Shown piece by piece: positions 32,556 through 41,293 of a stretch of DNA of 64,000 nt; position 1 is the first letter of the stretch; each line of letters starts with the position of its first letter. The DNA is from Streptomyces sp. NRRL F-5122 (GTDB lineage Bacteria; Actinomycetota; Actinomycetes; Streptomycetales; Streptomycetaceae): contig NZ_LMWH01000081.1 of the NCBI RefSeq assembly GCF_001507435.1, positions 62,001 through 126,000 on the forward strand. Direction: 5' to 3'. The notes under the pieces were generated by a model, which saw only the letters and a program-made list of their open reading frames with translations, searched no databases and was not told the DNA's origin. A program made the translations under genes and the position numbers.

Positions 32556-34055
32556 TCAGGCCTGCGCGAGGGAGGAGCCCCGTAGCGGAGTGGCCAGGGC
32601 CACGAGCGCGCGCTCCAGGTCGTGGAGATGGCCGAGGGCCTGTTCGGCGCCCGGATGATGGCCGGGTGCGCCGTTCTGGGACGGCCTTGCGGCGCGCTCG
32701 GGGACGGCGCCGAGCAGTGCCTCCACCGCCGTCTCGACACGGCGGCAGGCGGCCGTGAGCCTGGCGTCGTGCGAGGCGTCGGGATCGGCGGCGACGGCGA
32801 CGAGTCCGCGCGTCTGACGGGCGCACTCGTCCAGCAGGGCGAGCACCTGAAGTGCCCGCGCCTTGCGCGCCCGGAGCGGGTTCAGCGGGTGCACCAGCGG
32901 CGCCAGGGCGAGGCGCGCACGCCCCAGAAGCACTTCGAGCTCCGCCGCGCGGGCCGCCGGTTCCGAGGCGGCATCACCCGCGAGCCGCCGGGTAGCCGCC
33001 GCGGTGCAGTCGTGCACCGCGTGCAGGGCACGGCGCACCCAGTGGTCGGTGACCGTGTGGGTGGTGACCGGCAGCACGAGGGCGACCGCGAGCGCGGCTC
33101 CGAGCGCCCCCACGCCCGTCTCCACGAGACGCAGCCCGAGGAGCCCCGGGTGCAGGACCCCCAGGAGGCCGTAGAGCAGCCCCGCCATCACGGTGACGAA
33201 GAACATCATCCAGCTGTACGACGGCGCAGCCGTGTAGAAGATCCCGAACACGCAGACGGCGATGAGCGCAGCCGTCGGAACCGGCGCACCGTGCAGTGGG
33301 ATGGCGATCACCAGTCCCGCCGCGATACCGGCCACCGTGCCGACGACACGCCTGACACCGCGCACGAGCGTCTCACCGCGCGAGGCGGTGTTCACGAAGA
33401 TCCACCATGCGGCGCCGACCGCCCAGTACCACCGGTCGTGCGAGACCACCTGGCCGACGGCGGCGGCGAAGGCGCAGGCGGCCGTCGCCTGGAAGGCCTG
33501 CCGGGTGGCGGGCCGGCCGAGGCCCTGTCCTGCCGGCGGTGCGGGCGCGGCGGGCAGCGGCCTGCGGCGCTCGATGCACCACACACCGAACCGGACCGCG
33601 AAGGCTGTGGCGAGCGACAGTCCCACTGCCGCGTACAACTGCGGGATCCGGTCCGGCACGGCGTGCAGGAACTGGGCGACGAAGAACATCATGAATGCGA
33701 AGATGCCGAGCGCATGGCCGCGCGCCCCCCAGCGGCGGGCGTACACGCCGGCGAAGACGACCGCCAGCCAGACCGCGTCCCGCACCGTGGGAACACGGTG
33801 CAGGAACGACGCGAGCGCGAGGACCGGGAGGCCGACGACGGGCATCAGCGCGGTGGTCAGGGCCTGATCCCGCACGGGGGGATCGGCGACCGTGAACAGC
33901 GCGAGGAGTGCGGCAAGCCCGCCGGTGATCGAGGCGGGCAGGGATAGCCCGGCGCTCTCGCACACGGCCACGGCCAGGCCGATCCCGAGCACCGCGCGCA
34001 GCGAGATCCGCAACCGGAACAGCCCCGGATCGGGAGCCGAGAACATCTTCTTCAC
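32556..34055 (-). CDS. FUSC family membrane protein (second paralogue)
   Basis: This 499-residue protein has two blocks of hydrophobic helices (about residues 15-160 and 190-330) and a long soluble C-terminal helical domain. The second block begins RWYWAVGAAWWIFVNTASRG and includes GETLVRGVRRVVGTVAGIAAG, the FUSC hallmark. It probably exports aromatic or other lipophilic acids. No MarR gene accompanies it; instead an Lrp/AsnC regulator is divergent 220 nt away and could regulate it. The start is at ATG 34055, with MKKMFSAPDPGLFRLRISLR the first residues. Confidence 0.86.
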   Translation of the reverse strand: MKKMFSAPDPGLFRLRISLRAVLGIGLAVAVCESAGLSLPASITGGLAALLALFTVADPPVRDQALTTALMPVVGLPVLALASFLHRVPTVRDAVWLAVVFAGVYARRWGARGHALGIFAFMMFFVAQFLHAVPDRIPQLYAAVGLSLATAFAVRFGVWCIERRRPLPAAPAPPAGQGLGRPATRQAFQATAACAFAAAVGQVVSHDRWYWAVGAAWWIFVNTASRGETLVRGVRRVVGTVAGIAAGLVIAIPLHGAPVPTAALIAVCVFGIFYTAAPSYSWMMFFVTVMAGLLYGLLGVLHPGLLGLRLVETGVGALGAALAVALVLPVTTHTVTDHWVRRALHAVHDCTAAATRRLAGDAASEPAARAAELEVLLGRARLALAPLVHPLNPLRARKARALQVLALLDECARQTRGLVAVAADPDASHDARLTAACRRVETAVEALLGAVPERAARPSQNGAPGHHPGAEQALGHLHDLERALVALATPLRGSSLAQA

Positions 34056-34275
34056 GGTCGGAAGTCCGCCCCCCTACTGGTCGACGCCGGCGCCGGAACA
34101 TGGAAAGGCGCCGCGGGCACGGATTCCGGCTTCGTCACCGGTCCTGCGCTGCGCGGCGCCATTGATACCAACAAGGAAAACATCTGGAGGACGATGACTC
34201 AAGCGACATGTCCTTCAGTGGGCCATTGGTACAGTCGAGCGAAATGCATGGGTACGCGGAGGAGGCCAACGGACC

Positions 34276-34752
34276 ATGGCCGTGGACGAACTCGACACCC
34301 GCATCCTGCGGCTGCTGCTCGAACAGCCGCGCACCAGTGTCCGCGAGTACGCACGCACCCTCGGCATCGCCCGCGGCACCCTCGTGGCGCGGCTCGACCG
34401 TCTGGAGCGCGACGGGGTGATCACCGGTACGGCGCCCTCCCTGTCCCCCGCCGCCCTCGGGCATCCCGTGCTCGCCTTCGTGCACGTCGAGGTCACCCAG
34501 GGTCACCTGGACGACGTGGGTGACGCCCTCGCGGCCGTGCCCGAGATCGTCGAGGCGTTCTCGATCACCGGCGGCGGGGATCTGATGACCCGGGTCGTGG
34601 CGCGGAACAACGAGCACCTGGAAGACGTCATCCAGACCCTGATCAGCCTGCCCGGTGTGGTGCGCACCCGTACGGAGGTGGCGCTGCGCGAGCGTGTACC
34701 GCACCGTGTGCTGCCGCTGGTCGAGTCGATCGGCCGTACGACCGCGCGGTGA
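34276..34752 (+). CDS. Lrp/AsnC family transcriptional regulator
   Basis: This 158-residue protein has the AsnC-type winged helix LDTRILRLLLEQPRTSVREY, ARTLGIARGTLVARLDRLE, and a C-terminal RAM domain with the ligand-binding turn ITGGGDLMTRVVARNNEHLE. It forms octamers that respond to amino acids. The ATG at 34276 has GGAGGAGG ten bases upstream. It diverges from the FUSC gene and overlaps a GTG that could extend the HAD gene downstream (GTGA at 34749). Confidence 0.9.
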   Translation: MAVDELDTRILRLLLEQPRTSVREYARTLGIARGTLVARLDRLERDGVITGTAPSLSPAALGHPVLAFVHVEVTQGHLDDVGDALAAVPEIVEAFSITGGGDLMTRVVARNNEHLEDVIQTLISLPGVVRTRTEVALRERVPHRVLPLVESIGRTTAR

Positions 34753-34787
34753 TCCGCCCGGTGCGGAGCGCGCAGGGGCCCCTTGGC

Positions 34788-35498
34788 ATGCTGGACCCCA
34801 TGGCCCTTCCCGGCACGACCGCGGTCGTCTTCGATCTCGACGGAACGCTCGTCGACAGCGAGCCCAACTACTTCGAGGCGGCACGGAGGCTTCTCGCCGA
34901 CCGCGGCGTCCCTGGCTTCACCTGGGCGGACCACCAGCGGTACGTCGGGATCAGCACACGGGAGACGCTGGCGCTGTTCCAGGAGCGCCACGGCCTCGAC
35001 TCCCCGCTGGACGAACTGCTCGCGGAGACGAACCGCCACTACATGGAACTGGCTCGCGCCTGCACCCCCGTCTACCCGGAGATGCGGGCGCTCGTGGAAC
35101 TGCTGGCCGGCGAAGGCGTTCCGCTGGCCATCGCCTCGGGCTCGTCGCTGCTGGCCATCGAGGCGATCCTGTCGGGAACGGGCCTGGCATCCCGGTTCAC
35201 CACCTACGTCTCCGCCGACGAGGTCGCGCACGGCAAGCCCGCCCCGGACGTCTTCCTCGAGGCCGCACGCCGCCTCGGCGCATCGCCCGCCGACTGCGTG
35301 GTCCTGGAGGACGCCGCGCCCGGTGTCGCCGCCGCGCACGCCGCCGGAATGCGGTGCATCGCCGTCCCCTACGTCCCGGCGCAGGCCGACGAACCGGCGT
35401 TCGCCACGGCGGGGCTGCTGCTGCGCGGCGGCCAGTCGGAGTTCACGGCGCGGACGGCGTACGACTGGCTCATGGGCTCCGCTCGGGCCTCCTCATGA
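34788..35498 (+). CDS. HAD-IA hydrolase (beta-phosphoglucomutase / phosphatase type)
   Basis: This protein of about 236 residues has all HAD motifs: VVFDLDGTLVDSE, the Ser in LAIASGSSLLAI, Lys in HGKPAPDVFLEA, and the acidic motif VLEDAAPGVAAAHAAG. The cap sequence is of the C1 type typical of beta-phosphoglucomutase and sugar phosphatases. Start choice is open: 34788 has AGGGG nine bases upstream, 34800 is the first codon next to the fold, and the GTG at 34749 overlaps the asnC stop. Co-transcription with the regulator is likely. Confidence 0.87.
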   Translation: MLDPMALPGTTAVVFDLDGTLVDSEPNYFEAARRLLADRGVPGFTWADHQRYVGISTRETLALFQERHGLDSPLDELLAETNRHYMELARACTPVYPEMRALVELLAGEGVPLAIASGSSLLAIEAILSGTGLASRFTTYVSADEVAHGKPAPDVFLEAARRLGASPADCVVLEDAAPGVAAAHAAGMRCIAVPYVPAQADEPAFATAGLLLRGGQSEFTARTAYDWLMGSARASS

Positions 35499-35550
35499 CC
35501 ACGCTGCCGCGTCGTGTTCGTACCGCGGATGCGGCTTCGAGGACGACTCC

Positions 35551-36315
35551 CTAGGAGCGGCGGCGGGGCTTGCCGCGCCTGGCGCCCTTCGGGCCCGAGG
35601 CACCGCCCTGCCGGCCACGGCCCGTGGACTGCCTCGACGTGGGCTTCTGCCGGGCCGCGACCGCGTCGGGCTTCTTGTCCTTCTTGGGCTGCGCCTCGGG
35701 GACGGCACGCCCCCGTGTGCTGTTGACCGTCCGCCCCCGGACGATTCCGATGAAGTCCTCCACCAGATCCGTGGTCGCGTCCTCCGGCCAGGACAGGACG
35801 ACTCCGGACTGAGGGGCGTCCACGACGGTCCGGTAGGTGAGGTCACGGCGGTGGTACAGCCGCGCCAGGGACTGCGGCACGACGAGGAGGCCCACACCGG
35901 CCGCGACCAGTTCCACGGCGTCCTCGGTGGTGGCCGGGCGCTCGAAGGCGGGCTCCCCCGGCACCTCCTCCCAGCCCAGGACGTCGTCGAGGGGGTGGAA
36001 GACGACTTCGTCGGCGAGATCGCCGACGGACACCTCGTCGACCGCCGAGATCAGATGGTCCTTGGGGACGACGACCACGGTCGTCTCGGTGTAGAGCGGG
36101 ATCGCGCTGAAGACCGAGCGGTCCACCGGCAGCCGTAGGAGCCCGACGTCCGCCTCGCCGTCGCGCAACACATCGGATGCCTCACGGGCCGACACCGGGA
36201 GCAGGGTCAGCGGGACATCGGGCAGGCGCTCGTTCCAGATCCGCACCCACTTGGCGGGCGTCACCCCGGGGACGTACGCGAGCCGGAACGAGGGGGATGC
36301 TTCCGAGCCTGTCAC
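35551..36315 (-). CDS. Stand-alone LysR-type substrate-binding domain protein with basic tail
   Basis: This 254-residue protein consists of a LysR effector-binding (type 2 periplasmic) domain that starts directly at its first strand, FRLAYVPGVTPAKWVRIWNE. It continues through DVGLLRLPVDRSVFSAIPL and EDAVELVAAGVGLLVVPQSL. No helix-turn-helix is present upstream. The C-terminal 60 residues are strongly basic (KKDKKPDAVAARQKP and a terminal GKPRRRS) and could contact nucleic acid instead. GTG at 36315 is preceded 6 nt away by TAACCT, so the message is probably leaderless. It diverges from DUF5997. Confidence 0.85.
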   Translation of the reverse strand: MTGSEASPSFRLAYVPGVTPAKWVRIWNERLPDVPLTLLPVSAREASDVLRDGEADVGLLRLPVDRSVFSAIPLYTETTVVVVPKDHLISAVDEVSVGDLADEVVFHPLDDVLGWEEVPGEPAFERPATTEDAVELVAAGVGLLVVPQSLARLYHRRDLTYRTVVDAPQSGVVLSWPEDATTDLVEDFIGIVRGRTVNSTRGRAVPEAQPKKDKKPDAVAARQKPTSRQSTGRGRQGGASGPKGARRGKPRRRS

Positions 36316-36321
36316 CCCGCC

Positions 36322-36366
36322 AGGTTACCCGGCGTGGTCGGACGTCTCGTGCGCGGCCGATAGTCT
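36322..36366. promoter_or_regulatory. Divergent pair of leaderless promoters
   Basis: TAACCT (36327-36322, minus) lies 6 nt before the LysR-domain GTG, and TAGTCT (36361-36366, plus) lies 7 nt before the DUF5997 ATG. Both genes lack Shine-Dalgarno sequences. The two -10 boxes are separated by only 33 bp. Confidence 0.6.
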
Positions 36367-36373
36367 GGACAGC

Positions 36374-36778
36374 ATGAAGTCGCACCAGACCACCCAGACG
36401 ATGAAGCCCGCCACCGCGGCGAAGAAGCTGGGTGTGTACCTGCCCGCCACCCCCGCCGAGTTCCAGGAGGGTGTCGTGACGCGCCAGGAGCTGAACGAGC
36501 TCCAGGCCGATCCGCCCGCGTGGCTGGAGGAACTGCGACGCAATGGTCCGCACCCGCGCCCGGTGGTCGCGGCGAAGCTCGGTGTGTCGATCTCCGGCCT
36601 CGCTCGCGCCGGGGTCACCGACGCTCTCACGACCGAGCAGGTCGAGGCGCTGAAGCAGGACCGGCCCGAATGGCTGGAGAAGGAGCGCGCCACCCAGGCC
36701 GAGGTCCGCAAGGAGACGGCACGGATCAAGAAGCGGGACGCCGAACGCGCGGCCTCGTCCGACGAGCCGGGACGGTAG
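36374..36778 (+). CDS. DUF5997 family protein
   Basis: This 134-residue charged protein matches DUF5997. It contains KKLGVYLPATPAEFQEG, TRQELNELQADPPAWLEEL and VAAKLGVSISGLARAGV, the last resembling a helix-turn-helix-like segment. It has a long Lys/Arg/Glu helix at the C-terminus. No function is known. It appears leaderless and is arranged back to back with the LysR effector-domain gene. If it binds DNA, the two proteins together could act as a split regulator, which is speculation. Confidence 0.82.
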   Translation: MKSHQTTQTMKPATAAKKLGVYLPATPAEFQEGVVTRQELNELQADPPAWLEELRRNGPHPRPVVAAKLGVSISGLARAGVTDALTTEQVEALKQDRPEWLEKERATQAEVRKETARIKKRDAERAASSDEPGR

Positions 36779-36810
36779 TTCCTCCCGGCCCTGCCTTCCG
36801 GGTCCCGCGC

Positions 36811-36846
36811 GACCGTAGCGACGTTCGGCCACCGACTGTCGCGGTC
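36811..36846. terminator. Imperfect hairpin between DUF5997 and qcrB paralogue
   Basis: GACC/GGTC, GCGAC/GTCGC and TCGG/CCGA pair successively with small bulges in the gap between the converging genes. Confidence 0.45.
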
Positions 36847-36921
36847 CGGTGAACCCGGTCGCAGTCATGGGCCCTGTGCACAACGCCGGGCCAGGCGTGG
36901 TCCATCGGCTGCGGCCGTTCC

Positions 36922-38457
36922 TCATCGGCGTCGTGGGGTCGGCGCGGGGGGCTCCTGGGACGCGGTTCCGGTGTGCGACTCGCCAGGGCCGATCGGTCGC
37001 CTCGGCGCACCCGGCCGGAAACTCGTCACAGGACGGTGATCACTCGCGTAGCCGCCCTCCACGGTCTGCCGCACCTCTCCGCTCTCCTGTCCCCGCGTCA
37101 ACCGCTTCTGCTCCGCCTCCGCCAGGGCGCGGCACAGCCACCGTGTGATCAGGAGGGCGACGACCGGCGCCACCACCAGAGCGATCCGGAAGATCCAGGT
37201 CAGGGCGTTCAGTGAGATCCGGAAGCTGTACGCCATGATGTCGTTGCCGCCGGCCAGGAGCAGGACGGCGTAGAAGACGGTCCCGGCGACGCCGAGTCCG
37301 GTCCGCACAGGACGGTCCCGCGGCCGGTCGCACAGGTGCCGCTCCCCGCTCCACTCACCGGTGAGCCTCTGCTCGGCGAACGGGTAGGCGTACAGGACCG
37401 AGAAGAGCAGCCCGGGCAGCACGACCGCGGGCAGCAGCACGTTCCACATCAGGGTGTGGCCGGCGACGTTCGTCTCCCAGGGCGGTACGAGACGCAGCGC
37501 GCCCTCCAGGAAGCCGACGTACCAGTCCGGCTGGGAACCGGTCGACACCTGGTCCGGCCGATAGGGCCCGTACACCCAGACGGGGTTGATCTGGGCGAGA
37601 CCGCCGAGTAGCGCGGTCACCCCGAACACCGTGAACGACAGCCCCGTCGAGGACGCCATGAACTGCGGGAAGAGCGGCTTGCCGACGACGTTCCGGTTGG
37701 ATCTGCCGGGCCCGCGCCACTGGGTGTGTTTCAGCTGGAACACCAGCATCAGGTGGACCGTGACCAGGGCGATCAACAGGCCGGGCAGCAATAGGATGTG
37801 CATGGCGTACAGCCGGGGCACGATGTCCTCGCCCGGGAACTGGGCCCCGAACACGAACATGCTGACGTAGGTGCCCACCACCGGCAGGGACAGCATGATG
37901 CCCTGTGCGATGCGCAGCCCCGTTCCGGAGAGCAGGTCGTCGGGGAGCGAATAGCCGGCGAAACCCTCGCTCATGGCGATCACGAGGAGCGTGACGCCGA
38001 TGACCCAGTTCAGCTCCCGGGGACGGCGGAAGGCACCGGTGAAGAAGATCCGCAGCATGTGCACACCGATCGCGGCGACGAACACCAGTGCGGCCCAGTG
38101 GTGCATCTGGCGGACGAGGAGGCCACCGCGCACGTCGAAGCTGATGTGCAGGGTCGAGTCGAAGGCCCGCGACATGCGGATGCCGCGCAGCGGTGCGTAC
38201 CGCCCCTGATAGACGACCTCGCTCATCTCCGGTGCGAAGAAGAACGTCAGCCACACACCGGTCAGGATCAGCAGGACCAGGCTGTAGAGCGCGATCTCCC
38301 CCAGCAGGAACGACCAGTGCTCGGGGAAGGCCTTGCGCAGCAGCCGACCGCCGCCCGCCATGGGCAACCGTCCGCCCAGCGCCCCGACGAGCCTCTCCCC
38401 AGGTCGATGCTCTCCCGTCGTCCGCCGCACGGCGGACGGTCGGCGCCTCGCCCTCAT
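36922..38457 (-). CDS. Orphan cytochrome b subunit paralogue of the bc1 complex (QcrB-like)
   Basis: This 511-residue polytopic protein is of the actinobacterial QcrB type. The heme-ligating histidine helices are present in RQMHHWAALVFVAAIGVHML and PRLYAMHILLLPGLLIALVT with VHLMLVF. The quinol-site motif appears as PDWY in GSQPDWYVGFLEGAL, the actinobacterial form of PEWY. A basic N-terminal extension of about 35 residues precedes FPEHWSFLLGEIAL. The qcrC and qcrA genes that normally accompany qcrB are absent, so this is a second, isolated copy. It may replace QcrB under special conditions or act with other redox partners. Confidence 0.87.
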   Translation of the reverse strand: MRARRRPSAVRRTTGEHRPGERLVGALGGRLPMAGGGRLLRKAFPEHWSFLLGEIALYSLVLLILTGVWLTFFFAPEMSEVVYQGRYAPLRGIRMSRAFDSTLHISFDVRGGLLVRQMHHWAALVFVAAIGVHMLRIFFTGAFRRPRELNWVIGVTLLVIAMSEGFAGYSLPDDLLSGTGLRIAQGIMLSLPVVGTYVSMFVFGAQFPGEDIVPRLYAMHILLLPGLLIALVTVHLMLVFQLKHTQWRGPGRSNRNVVGKPLFPQFMASSTGLSFTVFGVTALLGGLAQINPVWVYGPYRPDQVSTGSQPDWYVGFLEGALRLVPPWETNVAGHTLMWNVLLPAVVLPGLLFSVLYAYPFAEQRLTGEWSGERHLCDRPRDRPVRTGLGVAGTVFYAVLLLAGGNDIMAYSFRISLNALTWIFRIALVVAPVVALLITRWLCRALAEAEQKRLTRGQESGEVRQTVEGGYASDHRPVTSFRPGAPRRPIGPGESHTGTASQEPPAPTPRRR

Positions 38458-38700
38458 CGCGCTCGGCCGTCGTCGGCGGGCGCCTCACACCGGTCCCGGT
38501 CCACCGAACACCTCCTCCGCCCCTCCCGCCGATCGCTCCCCTGCATGCGTTGCCGCGGGGCCGCCGGATGAGTACCGCGTCATCGTGAAACACTCGCGTG
38601 CACCGGACCGGGCACCCGTTCGGAGGCCGGGGCCGACCCCACGGAACGATGGAGAAAATGCGTCGACAGCGCCTCGCCGTGCCCGGCAGAGTGGCCGCCC

Positions 38701-39438
38701 ATGACGAGTAGTGAGCTGTGGACCCGAGCGACCGCCGACCGCTACGACGCCGAAGAGACCGAGATGTCCTCGGACACCGTCCTCGGCCCGACGCTCGCCT
38801 TCCTCGCCGAACTGGCCGGAGACGGCCGGGCTCTGGAATTCGCCATCGGAACCGGACGAGTGGGCGTCCCGCTGCGCGAGCGCGGTGTGCCCGTGACGGG
38901 CATCGAACTGTCCGAGCACATGGCGGCGGTCCTGCGGAGCAAGATCGGCGAGGACGCTCTCCCGGTCACCATCGGGGACATGGCCACGACCGTCGTTTCC
39001 GGCGAGTTCACCCTGGTCTATCTCGTCTACAACACGATCTCCAACCTGCTGACGCAGGAGGAGCAGGTCGAGTGCTTCCTCAATGCGGCACGTCATCTGG
39101 CGCCCGGCGGACGATTCGTCATCGAACTGGGCGTTCCGGCACTGCGCTTCCTGCCGCCCGGTCAGGTCGCGGTGCCCTTCGACGTCTCCGAGAGGCATCT
39201 CGGATTCGACACCTTCGACCTGGTCGAGCAGACGCTGGTCTCGCACCACCTCACCCGCGACGGCGACGGCCGCTATCGCCGCGACACCTCGCGCCACCGT
39301 TACGCCTGGCCGGCGGAACTCGACCTGATGGCACGTATCGCGGGGCTCGAACTGGAACGGCGCGTCGGGGACTGGGACGGGGCACCGTTCACCCAGGAGT
39401 CCGGCAAGCACATCTCGGTGTGGCGCAAGCCCTCCTGA
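38701..39438 (+). CDS. Class I SAM-dependent methyltransferase
   Basis: This 245-residue Rossmann methyltransferase contains ALEFAIGTGRVGVPLRERG (SAM motif I), VTGIELSEHMAAVLR (acidic strand 2) and TLVYLVYNTISNLLTQEEQV (motif IV region). The substrate is unknown. The ATG at 38701 has weak ribosome-site support. It diverges from the qcrB paralogue with about 240 nt between, and a small CTGAGG/CCTCAG hairpin overlaps its stop. Confidence 0.88.
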   Translation: MTSSELWTRATADRYDAEETEMSSDTVLGPTLAFLAELAGDGRALEFAIGTGRVGVPLRERGVPVTGIELSEHMAAVLRSKIGEDALPVTIGDMATTVVSGEFTLVYLVYNTISNLLTQEEQVECFLNAARHLAPGGRFVIELGVPALRFLPPGQVAVPFDVSERHLGFDTFDLVEQTLVSHHLTRDGDGRYRRDTSRHRYAWPAELDLMARIAGLELERRVGDWDGAPFTQESGKHISVWRKPS

Positions 39439-39486
39439 GGAGCCCCTCAGCTGCGGGTGCATTCCGTCCTGCGGCCGCGCCCGGGG

Positions 39487-39909
39487 CTACCCGAGGAACG
39501 ACAGACGGACCTGCCGCTTGGGATTGTCCCTGTTCGTGTCCACCAGGCACACCGACTGCCAGGTTCCGAGCTCCAGTCGGCCGCCGATCACGGGCAGGGT
39601 CGCGTGCGGCGGGACAAGGGCCGGCAGGACGTGGTCGCGCCCGTGGCCGGGGCTTCCGTGGCGATGCTGCCAGCGGTCGTCGGCCGGGAGCAGCGTGTGG
39701 AGAACCGCCAGGAGGTCGTCGTCGCTGCCGGCACCCGTCTCGATGACGGCCACGCCGGCTGTCGCGTGCGGCACAAAAACGTTCAGAAGACCGTCCCGTC
39801 CTCCCGCCGTGTCACGGAGGAAGGCCTCACACTCCCGGGTGAGATCGACCACCGTCTCACCGGAACCGGAGGCGACGTTCAGGACGCGGGTGCTGAAGGC
39901 ATCGGACAT
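39487..39909 (-). CDS. YjbQ family (UPF0047) protein
   Basis: This 140-residue protein has the family hallmarks DLTRECEAFLRD, VFVPHATAGVAVIETG and the terminal WQSVCLVDTNRDNPKRQVRL. YjbQ proteins form trimers with a metal/phosphate site and have been reported to give weak thiamine phosphate synthase activity; the physiological role is unsettled. ATG at 39909 has GAGGA seven bases before it and fits the family length, so the longer open frame upstream is not used. Confidence 0.92.
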   Translation of the reverse strand: MSDAFSTRVLNVASGSGETVVDLTRECEAFLRDTAGGRDGLLNVFVPHATAGVAVIETGAGSDDDLLAVLHTLLPADDRWQHRHGSPGHGRDHVLPALVPPHATLPVIGGRLELGTWQSVCLVDTNRDNPKRQVRLSFLG

Positions 39910-40144
39910 GTCTTCATCCTCACCCATCGGGCGGCGCCCACACCTCACCGGCCGCCCACCGGGGTGGGGCGTGATCCGGCCGGTGAATCCTCCGGCCGCG
40001 GGACGCCGCCACCGTCGCGGCGAGCGGCGCGCCGACAACGGGCCCCGGCGATCGACGGGCCCGGGCCACGGGGACGACGCGTCGCTTGTGATGTGCGCTC
40101 CCTCCCGCGGGAAGATCCCCGGCCCCGGCGCGGTTGGTGCAAGC

Positions 40145-41239
40145 GTGAACGACACAGGGGTACGCGAAGTCGACGTGGTGGTCATAGGCGCTGGTCAGGC
40201 AGGACTGTCCAGCGCCTACCATCTGCGGCGCACGGGGTTCGAGCCGGAGCGCGACTTCGTCGTCCTCGACCACGCCCCGGGCCCCGGCGGCGCCTGGCAG
40301 TTCCGCTGGCCCTCGCTGACGTACGGCAAGGTGCACGGGATGCACGCGCTACCGGGCATGGAACTGACCGACGCGGATCCGGAGCGGCCGTCCTCCGAGG
40401 TCGTCGGCGAATATTTCGCCGCCTATGAGCGCACCTTCGATCTGCGTGTGCGGCGGCCGGTGGACGTACGGGCCGTGCGTGAGGGCGCGGGCGGCCGACT
40501 GCTTGTAAGAACATCGGCGGGAACGTGGTCGGCCCGGGCGCTGATCAACGCCACGGGCACCTGGGACCGGCCCTTCTGGCCGCGCTACCCCGGACAGGAG
40601 TCGTTCCGGGGGCGGCAACTGCACACCGCCCAGTACGCCGGCCCCGGGGAGTTCGCCGGCCTGCGGGTGGTGGTCGTGGGCGGCGGCGCATCCGGCACCC
40701 AGCATCTGATGGAGATCGCCCCCTACGCGGCGGCGACCACATGGGTGACCCGGCGCCCGCCGGTGTTCCGCGAGGGGCCGTTCACCGAGGACGTTGGACG
40801 GGCGGCGGTGGCGCTCGTGGAGGAACGGGTGCGGCAGGGCCTGCCGCCGAGGAGTGTCGTCTCGGTGACCGGCCTGCCGCTCAACGACGCGATCCGTCGG
40901 GCCATCGCCGACGGGGTCCTGGACCGGCAGCCGATGTTCGCCCGCATCGTGCCCGACGGCGTGGAATGGGACGACGGGAGGCACGTGGACGCCGATGTGA
41001 TCCTGTGGGCCACCGGCTTCCGCGCCGCGATCGACCACCTCGCCCCGCTCCGCCTGCGCGCGGCGAGCGGCGGCATCCGGATCGACGGCACCCGGGTGGT
41101 CTCCGACCCTCGGATCCATCTGGTCGGGTACGGCCCGTCGGCCAGCACGATCGGCGCCAACCGGGCGGGACGTGCCGCCGTACGGGACATCAGACGACTG
41201 CTGGCGGGAGAGCGGTTCGCGGTGGAGAGCGCCGCATAG
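40145..41239 (+). CDS. Flavin-containing monooxygenase (NAD(P)/FAD-dependent)
   Basis: This 364-residue protein has the FAD Rossmann motif VVVIGAGQAGLSSAYHL, the NADPH motif VVVVGGGASGTQHL, and between them FRGRQLHTAQY, which fits the FxGxxxHxxxY fingerprint of FMO and Baeyer-Villiger enzymes. Near the end is LVGYGPSASTIGANRAG. It probably oxygenates a small nitrogen, sulfur or carbonyl compound. The GTG at 40145 places the first strand correctly. It stands alone and converges on mltG. Confidence 0.88.
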   Translation: MNDTGVREVDVVVIGAGQAGLSSAYHLRRTGFEPERDFVVLDHAPGPGGAWQFRWPSLTYGKVHGMHALPGMELTDADPERPSSEVVGEYFAAYERTFDLRVRRPVDVRAVREGAGGRLLVRTSAGTWSARALINATGTWDRPFWPRYPGQESFRGRQLHTAQYAGPGEFAGLRVVVVGGGASGTQHLMEIAPYAAATTWVTRRPPVFREGPFTEDVGRAAVALVEERVRQGLPPRSVVSVTGLPLNDAIRRAIADGVLDRQPMFARIVPDGVEWDDGRHVDADVILWATGFRAAIDHLAPLRLRAASGGIRIDGTRVVSDPRIHLVGYGPSASTIGANRAGRAAVRDIRRLLAGERFAVESAA

Positions 41240-41293
41240 CACCCCTGCCGCCGCCGGACGCACCGCTCGGGGCAGTATGCGCCTGATACGCCC

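Noticed and set aside
34194..34523. ATG with a good TGGAGG upstream, opening a 109-codon frame
   Set aside because: It overlaps the AsnC gene out of frame, with Arg/Pro-rich nonsense sequence. It is perhaps the relic of a former gene start, but there is no evidence of a product.
39435..39450. Hairpin CTGAGG/CCTCAG as a terminator
   Set aside because: A 6-bp stem overlapping the methyltransferase stop is too weak to list as a terminator.
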